Source: Bacteroidota bacterium
Lineage (GTDB): Bacteria > Bacteroidota > Bacteroidia > NS11-12g > UBA955
Direction: 5' to 3'
DNA: 7,908 bases
Assembly: GCA_008081305.1 (NCBI GenBank)
Contig: VMCP01000002.1
Location: 1-7,908 of the forward strand
Of this stretch, positions 1-6,203 are shown one piece after another. The notes under the pieces are model-generated. The model had not been told where the DNA came from and ran no database searches. It worked only from the letters and a program-made list of their open reading frames with translations. Position 1 is the first letter of the stretch; every line of letters starts with the position of its first letter. The position numbers were made by a program, and so were the translations under genes.

Positions 1-966
1 CTCCTGTTTTTAGACATTCTTGGATACGTGAATGTATCCATCGCTCAACCCTTAAACAAGTTAAACGTAGGGTTTGAGGAACTCCATGATTCATTGGGTA
101 CCTCAGGAGTTCGTAACGGCTCTCGGGGTAATGCTACTTATAATTTTTCTCAGGGTGAGTTTAATTTACATTTGGATACAGATTGGGATACTTCCTTCGG
201 TGGGTATTGGGCCGGTGGTTGGGCGTTATCAAATCTCAAATACACTACAGAAGAGACTAGTGATTTCTCAAAACACCTATATGCATCCAAACCAGGAAAG
301 GGTAGTGAAAAATCAGGTAATGTGTATGCTGTAGGTACTGATGGGAGTTATATTCAAAATGAAGACCCAATAAACCAATCAATGGCGGGTTGTTATATTT
401 CCAACAGCACTTATGCGTACAATTCAATGAAGCTAGGTGATAATTTTGCGAAAAAATTCGACTCAAATGATAGCTTCGCTTTGATTGTGGATTTCTATCT
501 ATCCGGCAAAGAAGTAGGTTCTCAAAAAGTTTGGCTGGCAGACTATAGATCAGCATCAGCAGATGATCACTTTATACTAGATACCTGGCAGTGGGTCACC
601 TTTCAATACGCTAATGCCGATAGCATTGTGTTTCATTTTGAAAGTTCGGATATGGGCGATTGGGGAATCAACACGCCAAAGTATTTCTGTTTAGATGAGG
701 TTCAATTGGTTTCTGGTGCGAATATGGAGGAGTCCCCCACTACATTAGATCTTGAGGTATATCCAAATCCGTTTAATGAATACATTAAAATAGATATTAA
801 AGAGAAAGTGAAAAGTGTTCATTTGATGGATTTATCCGGTAAAGTTCAACCGATATCAATAGAGAATGAAACAATTTTGAATACTTCAATGGTTTCAAGA
901 GGCGCCTATATCCTGACTATATTCACTGAGGGTGGTCGCGTGCATCATCAAAAGGTTTGGAAATGA
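1..966 (+). CDS. DUF4465 protein with T9SS sorting domain, 5'-truncated
   Basis: The frame is open from base 1. The visible start holds a hydrophobic run (LLFLDILGY...) followed by a signal-peptidase-I-like site S-I-A/Q at visible residues 13-16, so the true start lies left of the window and the GTG at 28 is an internal codon. The body resembles DUF4465: a NVGFEEL start, a GGYWAGGWALSN segment (visible residues about 67-79), and a WGINTPKYFCLDEV segment near residues 221-234. The last ~70 residues look like a type A T9SS C-terminal domain: YPNPF at 254-258, a MDLSGK turn, and a final RGAYIL...HHQKVWK strand. The protein should cross the inner membrane by Sec and the outer membrane by T9SS, then be anchored at or released from the surface. 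It overlaps the next gene by ATGA. DUF4465 proteins are known from Bacteroides cobamide-uptake loci (BtuH-type). B12 binding here is an inference from family and neighbour, not visible in the residues. Confidence 0.85.
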   Translation, partial: LLFLDILGYVNVSIAQPLNKLNVGFEELHDSLGTSGVRNGSRGNATYNFSQGEFNLHLDTDWDTSFGGYWAGGWALSNLKYTTEETSDFSKHLYASKPGKGSEKSGNVYAVGTDGSYIQNEDPINQSMAGCYISNSTYAYNSMKLGDNFAKKFDSNDSFALIVDFYLSGKEVGSQKVWLADYRSASADDHFILDTWQWVTFQYANADSIVFHFESSDMGDWGINTPKYFCLDEVQLVSGANMEESPTTLDLEVYPNPFNEYIKIDIKEKVKSVHLMDLSGKVQPISIENETILNTSMVSRGAYILTIFTEGGRVHHQKVWK

Positions 967-1982
967 GGATCGCATATTACATCGCAATAGTATTCTTTTT
1001 TCTAGGTTGTAGGGATACTCCTAGTGACGGAGGTTCCAAACTTACGACCTACAAAAACAATAAAGTTGGAATACTATGTGAGGGTAATTTTCTATGGGGG
1101 AATGCACAATTTGATGTTTGGGCACCCGATTCTAATCTTTTTGTTGACAAAGCATTTGAAAAAGCAAATCAAAAACCAATTGGGGATATACTTCAATCGG
1201 CATTCAAGTATGGCAATTCTCTTTATCTAGTGGTTAACAATAGCGGACTACTATATGCATTAAACCCAACAACCCTGGAAGTTAGGAAGCGTATAACCGG
1301 TTTTAAGTCTCCAAGATATGCGGCAGCATACGACGGTAAAATCTATATATCTGACCTTGAAGCAAATGCGGTGAGTGTTTTTGACACGCTAACAGATGAG
1401 GTGAAGAGTATTCAAATTCTTGAAAATGTAGATGGAGCTAGATCCGGATGGACAGAGGAGATTTGCTTTTGGAACCAACAAATTGTGGCGACAGTAAATG
1501 ATGGCTTTCTATGGGTATTTGACCCTACAACAAATAGTTCAAAACTGATTGAAACGGACACGGGATCTAGATATTTAGCCATTGATAGCCGCAACCGACT
1601 TTGGATTGGTAGCAGTTCAGGTAATCAGTCAAGCCTGAAAGCATTAAATCAAAATCTGGAAGTGGTATACGCTAAATCTTGGACAAAAGAAGGAGAATTA
1701 ACTCGGTTGAGTGCATCGCTAACTGGAGATACCCTATGGTATATACGCTCTGGATCATTAACAGGCATGTCGGTTGAATCTATGGAACAAGAATTTTCGA
1801 AGGTAGTGCCATACACAAATATTTACGGGATGGGAATTGATCCTAATACAGGGGAAATATATGTTTCTGATGCAGGGGATTATGTAAGTCGAGGCCGTTG
1901 GTCAGTGCTCAACCCCGCAGGAGACAGCATAATTCACTCAGGTAAAACGGGAATAATCCCAGGTGGATTTGTATTCTTCTAG
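963..1982 (+). CDS. BtuG-like (DUF5074/YncE-type) beta-propeller surface lipoprotein
   Basis: This is a 339-residue lipoprotein. The ATG at 963 is chosen because it overlaps the previous stop as ATGA and gives a compact signal peptide (a short hydrophobic run, then F-L-G-C with the lipidated Cys at 16); a TTG six bases earlier is less likely. The mature part reads as repeated beta-propeller blades of the YncE/DUF5074 type. Hallmarks are a GNFLWGNAQFDVW opening near 41-53, PIGDILQS at 72-79, LVVNNSG near 89-95, SPRY at 116-119, repeated 'iy.sd....vsvfD' blade strands, and a closing GIIPGGFVFF. These resemble Bacteroides BtuG, a surface lipoprotein that captures vitamin B12 and hands it to the BtuB transporter. 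Position directly behind a DUF4465 gene supports a cobamide-uptake role. Other DUF5074 members may bind other ligands, so the ligand is inferred. Export to the outer-membrane surface is likely but not proven by sequence. Confidence 0.82.
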   Translation: MRIAYYIAIVFFFLGCRDTPSDGGSKLTTYKNNKVGILCEGNFLWGNAQFDVWAPDSNLFVDKAFEKANQKPIGDILQSAFKYGNSLYLVVNNSGLLYALNPTTLEVRKRITGFKSPRYAAAYDGKIYISDLEANAVSVFDTLTDEVKSIQILENVDGARSGWTEEICFWNQQIVATVNDGFLWVFDPTTNSSKLIETDTGSRYLAIDSRNRLWIGSSSGNQSSLKALNQNLEVVYAKSWTKEGELTRLSASLTGDTLWYIRSGSLTGMSVESMEQEFSKVVPYTNIYGMGIDPNTGEIYVSDAGDYVSRGRWSVLNPAGDSIIHSGKTGIIPGGFVFF

Positions 1983-2016
1983 CCTATTCCTATTCTTATT
2001 GAATTAGCGAAAAACC

Positions 2017-2024
2017 TACCTTTG
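2017..2024 (+). promoter_or_regulatory. Probable -7 element for the permease-glycosyltransferase unit
   Basis: TACCTTTG matches the Bacteroidota -7 consensus TAnnTTTG exactly and lies in the 47-base gap between the lipoprotein gene and the permease gene. The only nearby TTG (1999-2001) leaves a 15-base spacer, shorter than the usual 17 or more, so the -33 part is weak. Transcription would begin about 3-7 bases downstream, practically at the GTG start at 2030. Confidence 0.5.
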
Positions 2025-2029
2025 CTTTT

Positions 2030-3463
2030 GTGAAGCGCATCGATCTACTCATCCTCAGAATGTACTCACGGCTTTTTGTCGTGACGTTCATATTGAGTCT
2101 GTTTTTGTTTTTGATGCAGTTTCTTTGGAAATACATCGATGAGCTCGTAGGAAAAGGAATTCCAACCCTTGCATTATTTAAACTTATTTTCCTTTCATTA
2201 GCGGATCTAGTCCCGATGGCACTTCCGATGACCGTTATGGTTGCCGGGTTAATGACGTTTGGGAATCTATCGGAGAGCTTCGAACTGGTTGCCATGAAAG
2301 CCAATGGTGTATCGTTGATCCGAATTTTACGCCCGGTTTTCCTATTTATGTCAGTCTTGGTAGTTACCAATTTCTTGTTCCTAAACTATGTGATTCCTAA
2401 AGCTAATCTTGAATTCAAGGCAATGCTTATGGAGTTAAGGTCTAAGAAGCCTGCTTTCAATATTGACAGGGGAGAGTTTTACCAACAAATTGATGGGGTG
2501 GCTATTCGCGTCGGAGAAAAAGAAGCCGATGACGAAACCGTTCATGACGTGCTGATTTATGAATACAAGGATGACGATAGCAAACGCTTAAATGTAATCC
2601 ATGCAAAACATGGGAAAATGATGCTTTCAGACGATAAGCGGGCATTGAACTTCACCCTATTTGATGGCGTAAGGTATGAGGAGATGACATCAGCGGAGAA
2701 TTACCGTCGGACTCGCCCTTTTAATAAAATGTATTTTGAAAAGCAGCGAATGATGGTGGATTTGTCCAGTTTAGATTTTTCGTTTGCAGACCGTAATCAC
2801 ATAGCGAAGGATTATCGCTTACTTAATGTTTCTCAGTTATCTGCAGAGATTGATACGTTCGGTATGCGCATGAATAAGCACTATTTAGACAATGAACGGT
2901 ATCTGAGCAGATTAATTCATTATCCAAGTTTATTTCCATCTAGCAAAAAACGTAACGCTAAAAGCATAAAAGGTTTTGTATCACTTTCAAAAAGTGATAT
3001 TTATAACCACTTTGATTCATCCAAGCACCGATCTATGAGAAATCTTGCTTTGTCAACTGCCAAGGGGATTAAGGGTACGCTTGATGGATATGCATCTTCG
3101 CAAGAGTATGAATACAAAGATGTCGCTTTATACCGAAGTGAGCTTCATAAAAAATATTCGTATTCTTTGTTGTTGATGATCTTGTTTTTTATCTCCGCTC
3201 CATTAGGAGCAATCATTAAAAAAGGTGGAATCGGATTGCCACTCGTAATTAGTGTTCTTCTTTTTGTACTTTTTTATGCTCTCAATCTTACAGGAGAAAA
3301 AATGGGGAAGGGCCTAGTGGTACCAGTTTACGTTGGGATGTGGATGAGTAGCTTTATCCTTGCAACAGTGGCTACTTTTATAACCTCTAAGGCATTGAGT
3401 GATCGTTCTTTGTGGGAAAGAAAAAAGCGAAGGAAAAAACTAAAAATGGTCTCATCTATATGA
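2030..3463 (+). CDS. LptF/LptG-family permease (LPS export)
   Basis: This 477-residue inner-membrane protein belongs to the YjgP/YjgQ (LptF/LptG) family. These proteins pair with the LptB ATPase to lift lipopolysaccharide out of the inner membrane onto the periplasmic bridge. Six membrane segments are visible in the family's order: about 14-33, 48-75, 101-122, then a large periplasmic region (124-375), then 377-396, 401-420 and 432-453. The C-terminal signature ISAPLGAIIKKGGIGLPLVIS (about 388-408) and the TGEKMGKG motif are characteristic. The protein is about 110 residues longer than E. coli LptF or LptG; the extra length lies between the jellyroll domain and the fourth helix. The GTG start fits the family N-terminus (MK.ID..I.R), an in-frame stop lies at 2000-2002, and there is no ATG until 2060. 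The tail (461-472) is strongly basic. I cannot decide between LptF and LptG from sequence alone. Confidence 0.9.
   Translation: MKRIDLLILRMYSRLFVVTFILSLFLFLMQFLWKYIDELVGKGIPTLALFKLIFLSLADLVPMALPMTVMVAGLMTFGNLSESFELVAMKANGVSLIRILRPVFLFMSVLVVTNFLFLNYVIPKANLEFKAMLMELRSKKPAFNIDRGEFYQQIDGVAIRVGEKEADDETVHDVLIYEYKDDDSKRLNVIHAKHGKMMLSDDKRALNFTLFDGVRYEEMTSAENYRRTRPFNKMYFEKQRMMVDLSSLDFSFADRNHIAKDYRLLNVSQLSAEIDTFGMRMNKHYLDNERYLSRLIHYPSLFPSSKKRNAKSIKGFVSLSKSDIYNHFDSSKHRSMRNLALSTAKGIKGTLDGYASSQEYEYKDVALYRSELHKKYSYSLLLMILFFISAPLGAIIKKGGIGLPLVISVLLFVLFYALNLTGEKMGKGLVVPVYVGMWMSSFILATVATFITSKALSDRSLWERKKRRKKLKMVSSI
2979..2999 (+). repeat. Perfect 9-bp inverted repeat with 3-base loop
   Basis: The left arm TATCACTTT (2979-2987) and right arm AAAGTGATA (2991-2999) are exact reverse complements around a CAA loop. 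The repeat lies inside the permease gene, in the poorly conserved periplasmic insertion. The stem has only two G:C pairs and no T-tract follows, so it is not a standard terminator. It could be coincidence. Confidence 0.4.
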
Positions 3464-4668
3464 GAATTCTCGTAATAGGAAATAGAATTCCCTGGCCATT
3501 GCATGATGGTGGTGCTATAGCGACTTACCGCTTATTGAAAGGATTATCTAGCCTAGGGCATGAAGTCACCTTCTTTACATACAATACCAAGAAACATTTC
3601 CAGACAAAAGAGGAAATCACAAACGCCCTAGGGTTTTGTGAGGTTGTTACACATGAATTAGACTCAACTCCAAATAAGCTGGGTGCATTAATGCAGTTTC
3701 TAAGGGCGGATAGCTATTTTCTTTCTCGTTATGATTCAGAGGAAGCATCTGATCAACTGAAGAAGTTGATAGAAAACCAACAATACGATTTGGTTCAAAT
3801 AGAAGGCTTGTATTCGTGGCCACTTCTTAACCCTTTATTTAGCTGGTTAAAACAGAATTTTGCGTTACCTGTAGTTTACCGAGCACATAACGTTGAATCT
3901 CAAATTTGGAAACGTGTATTAAATTCAGAACGAAACAGGCTTAAGAAGTTATTTTTTCGTTCTCAAGTGAAAAAACTCGAACGTGAAGAACTCCGATTAT
4001 TAGGATTAGTCGATGCAACCATATCGATTTCTACAATTGATGAGAAGTATTTCCGAGCACATACACCTAAACCCATTCATGTTTTCTTACCTACAGTAGA
4101 TCAACCTCTGCATCCAATAAAGCAAATTCAGCCCAATTCGATATTTCATATCGGGTCTATGGAGTGGGAGGCTAATGTCCGTGGAGTCCAATGGTTTTTA
4201 TCCAAAGTATGGCCGTTACTCATTGAGAATAACCCCGATTTGCGATTCCACGTGGCCGGAAAAGGGATAGAAAAACATAAACATTTATTCTTCCAGTTCG
4301 GGGTCGTTTATCACGGGGAAGTCAGTAATGCTATAGATTTCATGAAGAACCATGGTATAGGAATTGTTCCGATTCACGCAGGTAGTGGAATACGAGTGAA
4401 ACTTATCGAATCTATGGCATGGGGAATACCTTCTGTTTCTACAAGTGTTGGCGTTCAGGGATTACCACTGAGTGAGGGTTCGCCGGAAGTTTTAATAGCG
4501 GATGAAGCAGGAGGGTTTGCCGAGGCACTTTCCTCGCTATTCAATGATTGGCCAAGTGCCATAAGTCTTGGAAAAAGAGCTCATCAATATGTACAAGCCA
4601 ATCATCACGAGCACAAAAACCATCAGGAGCTTGATGGTTTTCTTCGGGAAATCCTTACTGAGGATTAA
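3460..4668 (+). CDS. Glycosyltransferase, group 1 / GT4-like
   Basis: The product is 402 residues from the ATG at 3460, which overlaps the permease stop as ATGA; extending upstream in frame would only translate the permease's basic tail in another frame. It has a two-Rossmann-domain GT-B layout. The N-terminal acceptor domain starts MRILVIGNRIPWPLHDGGA with the glycine-rich loop at 16-18 and carries HNVE at 143-146. The C-terminal donor domain holds FHIGSMEWEANVRGVQWF (about 229-246) and GSGIRVKLIESMAWGIP (308-324), with the second Glu of the usual EX7E pair at 317; the first is replaced by Ser 309, as occurs in this subgroup. It probably transfers a sugar from a nucleotide-sugar donor to a lipid-linked or polysaccharide acceptor on the cytoplasmic face. 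Translational coupling to an LPS-export permease suggests an envelope glycan role, but donor and acceptor cannot be read from sequence. Confidence 0.88.
   Translation: MRILVIGNRIPWPLHDGGAIATYRLLKGLSSLGHEVTFFTYNTKKHFQTKEEITNALGFCEVVTHELDSTPNKLGALMQFLRADSYFLSRYDSEEASDQLKKLIENQQYDLVQIEGLYSWPLLNPLFSWLKQNFALPVVYRAHNVESQIWKRVLNSERNRLKKLFFRSQVKKLEREELRLLGLVDATISISTIDEKYFRAHTPKPIHVFLPTVDQPLHPIKQIQPNSIFHIGSMEWEANVRGVQWFLSKVWPLLIENNPDLRFHVAGKGIEKHKHLFFQFGVVYHGEVSNAIDFMKNHGIGIVPIHAGSGIRVKLIESMAWGIPSVSTSVGVQGLPLSEGSPEVLIADEAGGFAEALSSLFNDWPSAISLGKRAHQYVQANHHEHKNHQELDGFLREILTED
4650..4666. repeat. Short inverted repeat at a convergent gene junction
   Basis: AATCCT (4650-4655) and AGGATT (4661-4666) pair around a 5-base loop, reaching into the stop codons of the two convergent genes. 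No clear T-tract follows on either strand, so terminator function is only a possibility. It matters mainly because no other space exists for a terminator between these genes. Confidence 0.25.
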
Positions 4669-5084
4669 TCAATAATCATTTTGAAATGCTGAATTCCGGC
4701 TTCCTCGAATTGAGGACCTGTACACTTGAATCCGTACTTTTCGTAAAAGGGAATAGCATGAAGTTGGGCGTGTAAGTACTTAGTAGCTGAAGCATTATTC
4801 AGCTCTTCTAAACATTTTACTACCAAGGCAGCACCAACGCCTTTACCGCGATAGGATTTTAATACAGCGAATCGCTCTAGTTTTATTCCTTTGCTCGTAT
4901 TTCTAATTCGGCAAGTTCCACAGATTATACCGTTATGTTTTGCAAGGAAATGTTTTGAACTTTCTTCAAATTCATCGTATTCTTCCTTTGGGTCTACCTC
5001 TTGTTCAATCACAAAAACCTTACGCCTTACTTCAAAGATTTCCATCATTTGTGGCCTTGTATTCACTTCCTCTATTGTTATCAT
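4665..5084 (-). CDS. GNAT-family N-acetyltransferase
   Basis: The product is 139 residues, typical for a single GNAT domain that moves an acetyl group from acetyl-CoA to an amine. The N-terminal part, RRKVFVIEQEVDPKEEYDEFE (20-40), resembles the ElaA/YjcF-like subgroup. The acetyl-CoA-binding motif A is LERFAVLKSYRGKGVGAAL (69-87), with the R-G-K-G-V-G pyrophosphate loop at 79-84. The closing segment has HAIPFYEKYGF (109-119, with Tyr 114 at the usual general-acid position) and FEEAGIQHFKM. The substrate cannot be predicted. Its stop shares a TTAA palindrome with the convergent glycosyltransferase, and its start is only 51 bases from the divergent aldolase gene. A weak -7-like TAATTTCG lies on this strand at 5106-5113, one base off consensus and without a matching -33 TTG. 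It is the only - strand gene in the window and appears monocistronic here. Confidence 0.88.
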   Translation of the reverse strand: MITIEEVNTRPQMMEIFEVRRKVFVIEQEVDPKEEYDEFEESSKHFLAKHNGIICGTCRIRNTSKGIKLERFAVLKSYRGKGVGAALVVKCLEELNNASATKYLHAQLHAIPFYEKYGFKCTGPQFEEAGIQHFKMIID

Positions 5085-5103
5085 CTAGAAATGGTTATTT
5101 TTG
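5075..5103 (+). promoter_or_regulatory. Bacteroidota-type promoter for the fbaB-accD-gcvH-vanZ unit
   Basis: TTG at 5075-5077 and TATTTTTG at 5096-5103 are separated by 18 bases, matching the Bacteroidota housekeeping pattern TTG-N17-23-TAnnTTTG. Transcription would start near 5107-5110, giving a leader of about 26-30 bases before the ATG at 5136. The -33 element lies inside the first codons of the divergent acetyltransferase gene, so polymerase bound here would cover that gene's start. Confidence 0.6.
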
Positions 5104-5135
5104 TTCGAAATTAATCGTAAAAAAGAGTTAAAAAA

Positions 5136-6194
5136 ATGGCTAATTCAAAGATAGAAAACTTGCTAGGAAGTGATGCAGCTCACTTGTTGGATCACACATG
5201 TACTACTATCCCAAAAGAAAATATTCACATTCCTGGAAGTGATTTTGTTGATCGCGTGTTTGCTCAGTCAAACCGCAACCCTCAGGTTTTAAGGTCTATA
5301 CAATCTTTATATAACCACGGTCGATTAGCCGATACCGGTTATTTGAGCATCCTCCCTGTTGACCAAGGAATAGAACATAGCGCGGGTTCAAGTTTTGCCC
5401 CGAATCCATCGTATTTTGATCCAGAGAATATCATCAAATTAGCGATTGAAGGTGGCTGTAACGCCGTTGCTTCTACCTACGGAGTATTGGCAATGAATTC
5501 ACGTAAATATGCGCATAAAATTCCTTTTATCGTTAAACTTAATCACAACGAATTCTTATCATACCCGAATACCTACGACCAAATAATGTTTGGTTCCGTT
5601 GAGGAAGCTTGGAATTTAGGAGCAACTGCAGTAGGAGCAACTATTTATTTCGGATCTGAAGGTAGTAACCGTCAAATCATTGAAGTAGCCCAAGCATTTG
5701 AAGAAGCTCATTCTCTAGGGATGGCAACCATTCTATGGTGTTACACTCGAAATAGCGGTTTTAAAGTAGATGGAAAAGATTACCACACTGCTGCGGATTT
5801 AAGTTCTCAAGCTAATCATTTGGGTGTTACCATCCAAGCAGATATAATCAAACAGAAGCTACCAACTACAAATGGTGGTTACTTGGCTACAAAACATGGT
5901 AAAACTCATCCAAAAGTGTACGATGAATTAACGACTGATCACCCGATTGACCTTACTCGCTATCAAGTTGCAAACTGTTACATGGGAAGAGCAGGTTTGA
6001 TCAATTCAGGTGGAGAAAGTAAAGGACAAGGAGACATTGAAGAGGCAGTAGCTACCGCTGTTATAAATAAAAGAGCGGGTGGTGCTGGTTTAATTCTTGG
6101 TAGAAAAGCATTCCAAAAGCCAATTGCTGAAGGAGTGGAGCTTTTAAACGCAGTTCAAGACGTTTACCTTGATTCATCTATAACAATCGCATAA
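5136..6194 (+). CDS. fbaB: Class I fructose-bisphosphate aldolase (FbaB/DhnA type)
   Basis: The 352-residue product aligns almost end to end with E. coli FbaB (350 residues), including TGYLSILPVDQGIEHSAG (67-84), VASTYGVLA (111-119), VKLNHNE (133-139), GATIYFGSE (167-175) and NCYMGRAGLINSGG (280-293). The Schiff-base lysine should be Lys 239 in ADIIKQK (235-241), matching E. coli Lys 237. The enzyme is cytoplasmic and interconverts fructose 1,6-bisphosphate with dihydroxyacetone phosphate and glyceraldehyde 3-phosphate through a Schiff base, without a metal. Both ends agree with the family (N-terminal IENLLG, C-terminal VYLDSSITIA), so the ATG at 5136 is secure. It is the first gene of a four-gene run with its own promoter, nine bases before accD. 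No fragment of a class II aldolase is present nearby. Confidence 0.96.
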   Translation: MANSKIENLLGSDAAHLLDHTCTTIPKENIHIPGSDFVDRVFAQSNRNPQVLRSIQSLYNHGRLADTGYLSILPVDQGIEHSAGSSFAPNPSYFDPENIIKLAIEGGCNAVASTYGVLAMNSRKYAHKIPFIVKLNHNEFLSYPNTYDQIMFGSVEEAWNLGATAVGATIYFGSEGSNRQIIEVAQAFEEAHSLGMATILWCYTRNSGFKVDGKDYHTAADLSSQANHLGVTIQADIIKQKLPTTNGGYLATKHGKTHPKVYDELTTDHPIDLTRYQVANCYMGRAGLINSGGESKGQGDIEEAVATAVINKRAGGAGLILGRKAFQKPIAEGVELLNAVQDVYLDSSITIA

Positions 6195-6203
6195 ATTAAG
6201 AAA

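Noticed and set aside
1983..1995. Tandem CTATTC-like repeat just after the lipoprotein gene
   Set aside because: Only two six-base copies in AT-rich sequence; no recognisable site and easily due to chance.
4703..4715. CCTC/GAGG inverted repeat near the 3' end of the acetyltransferase gene as a terminator
   Set aside because: A four-base stem without a T-tract is expected by chance.
5106..5113. TAATTTCG on the - strand as an acetyltransferase promoter
   Set aside because: One mismatch to TAnnTTTG and no TTG at the proper distance; too weak to list as its own feature.
4891..5131. Open frames on the + strand opposite the acetyltransferase gene
   Set aside because: They lie antisense to a clear GNAT gene, have no recognisable domain, and their composition reflects the complementary strand.
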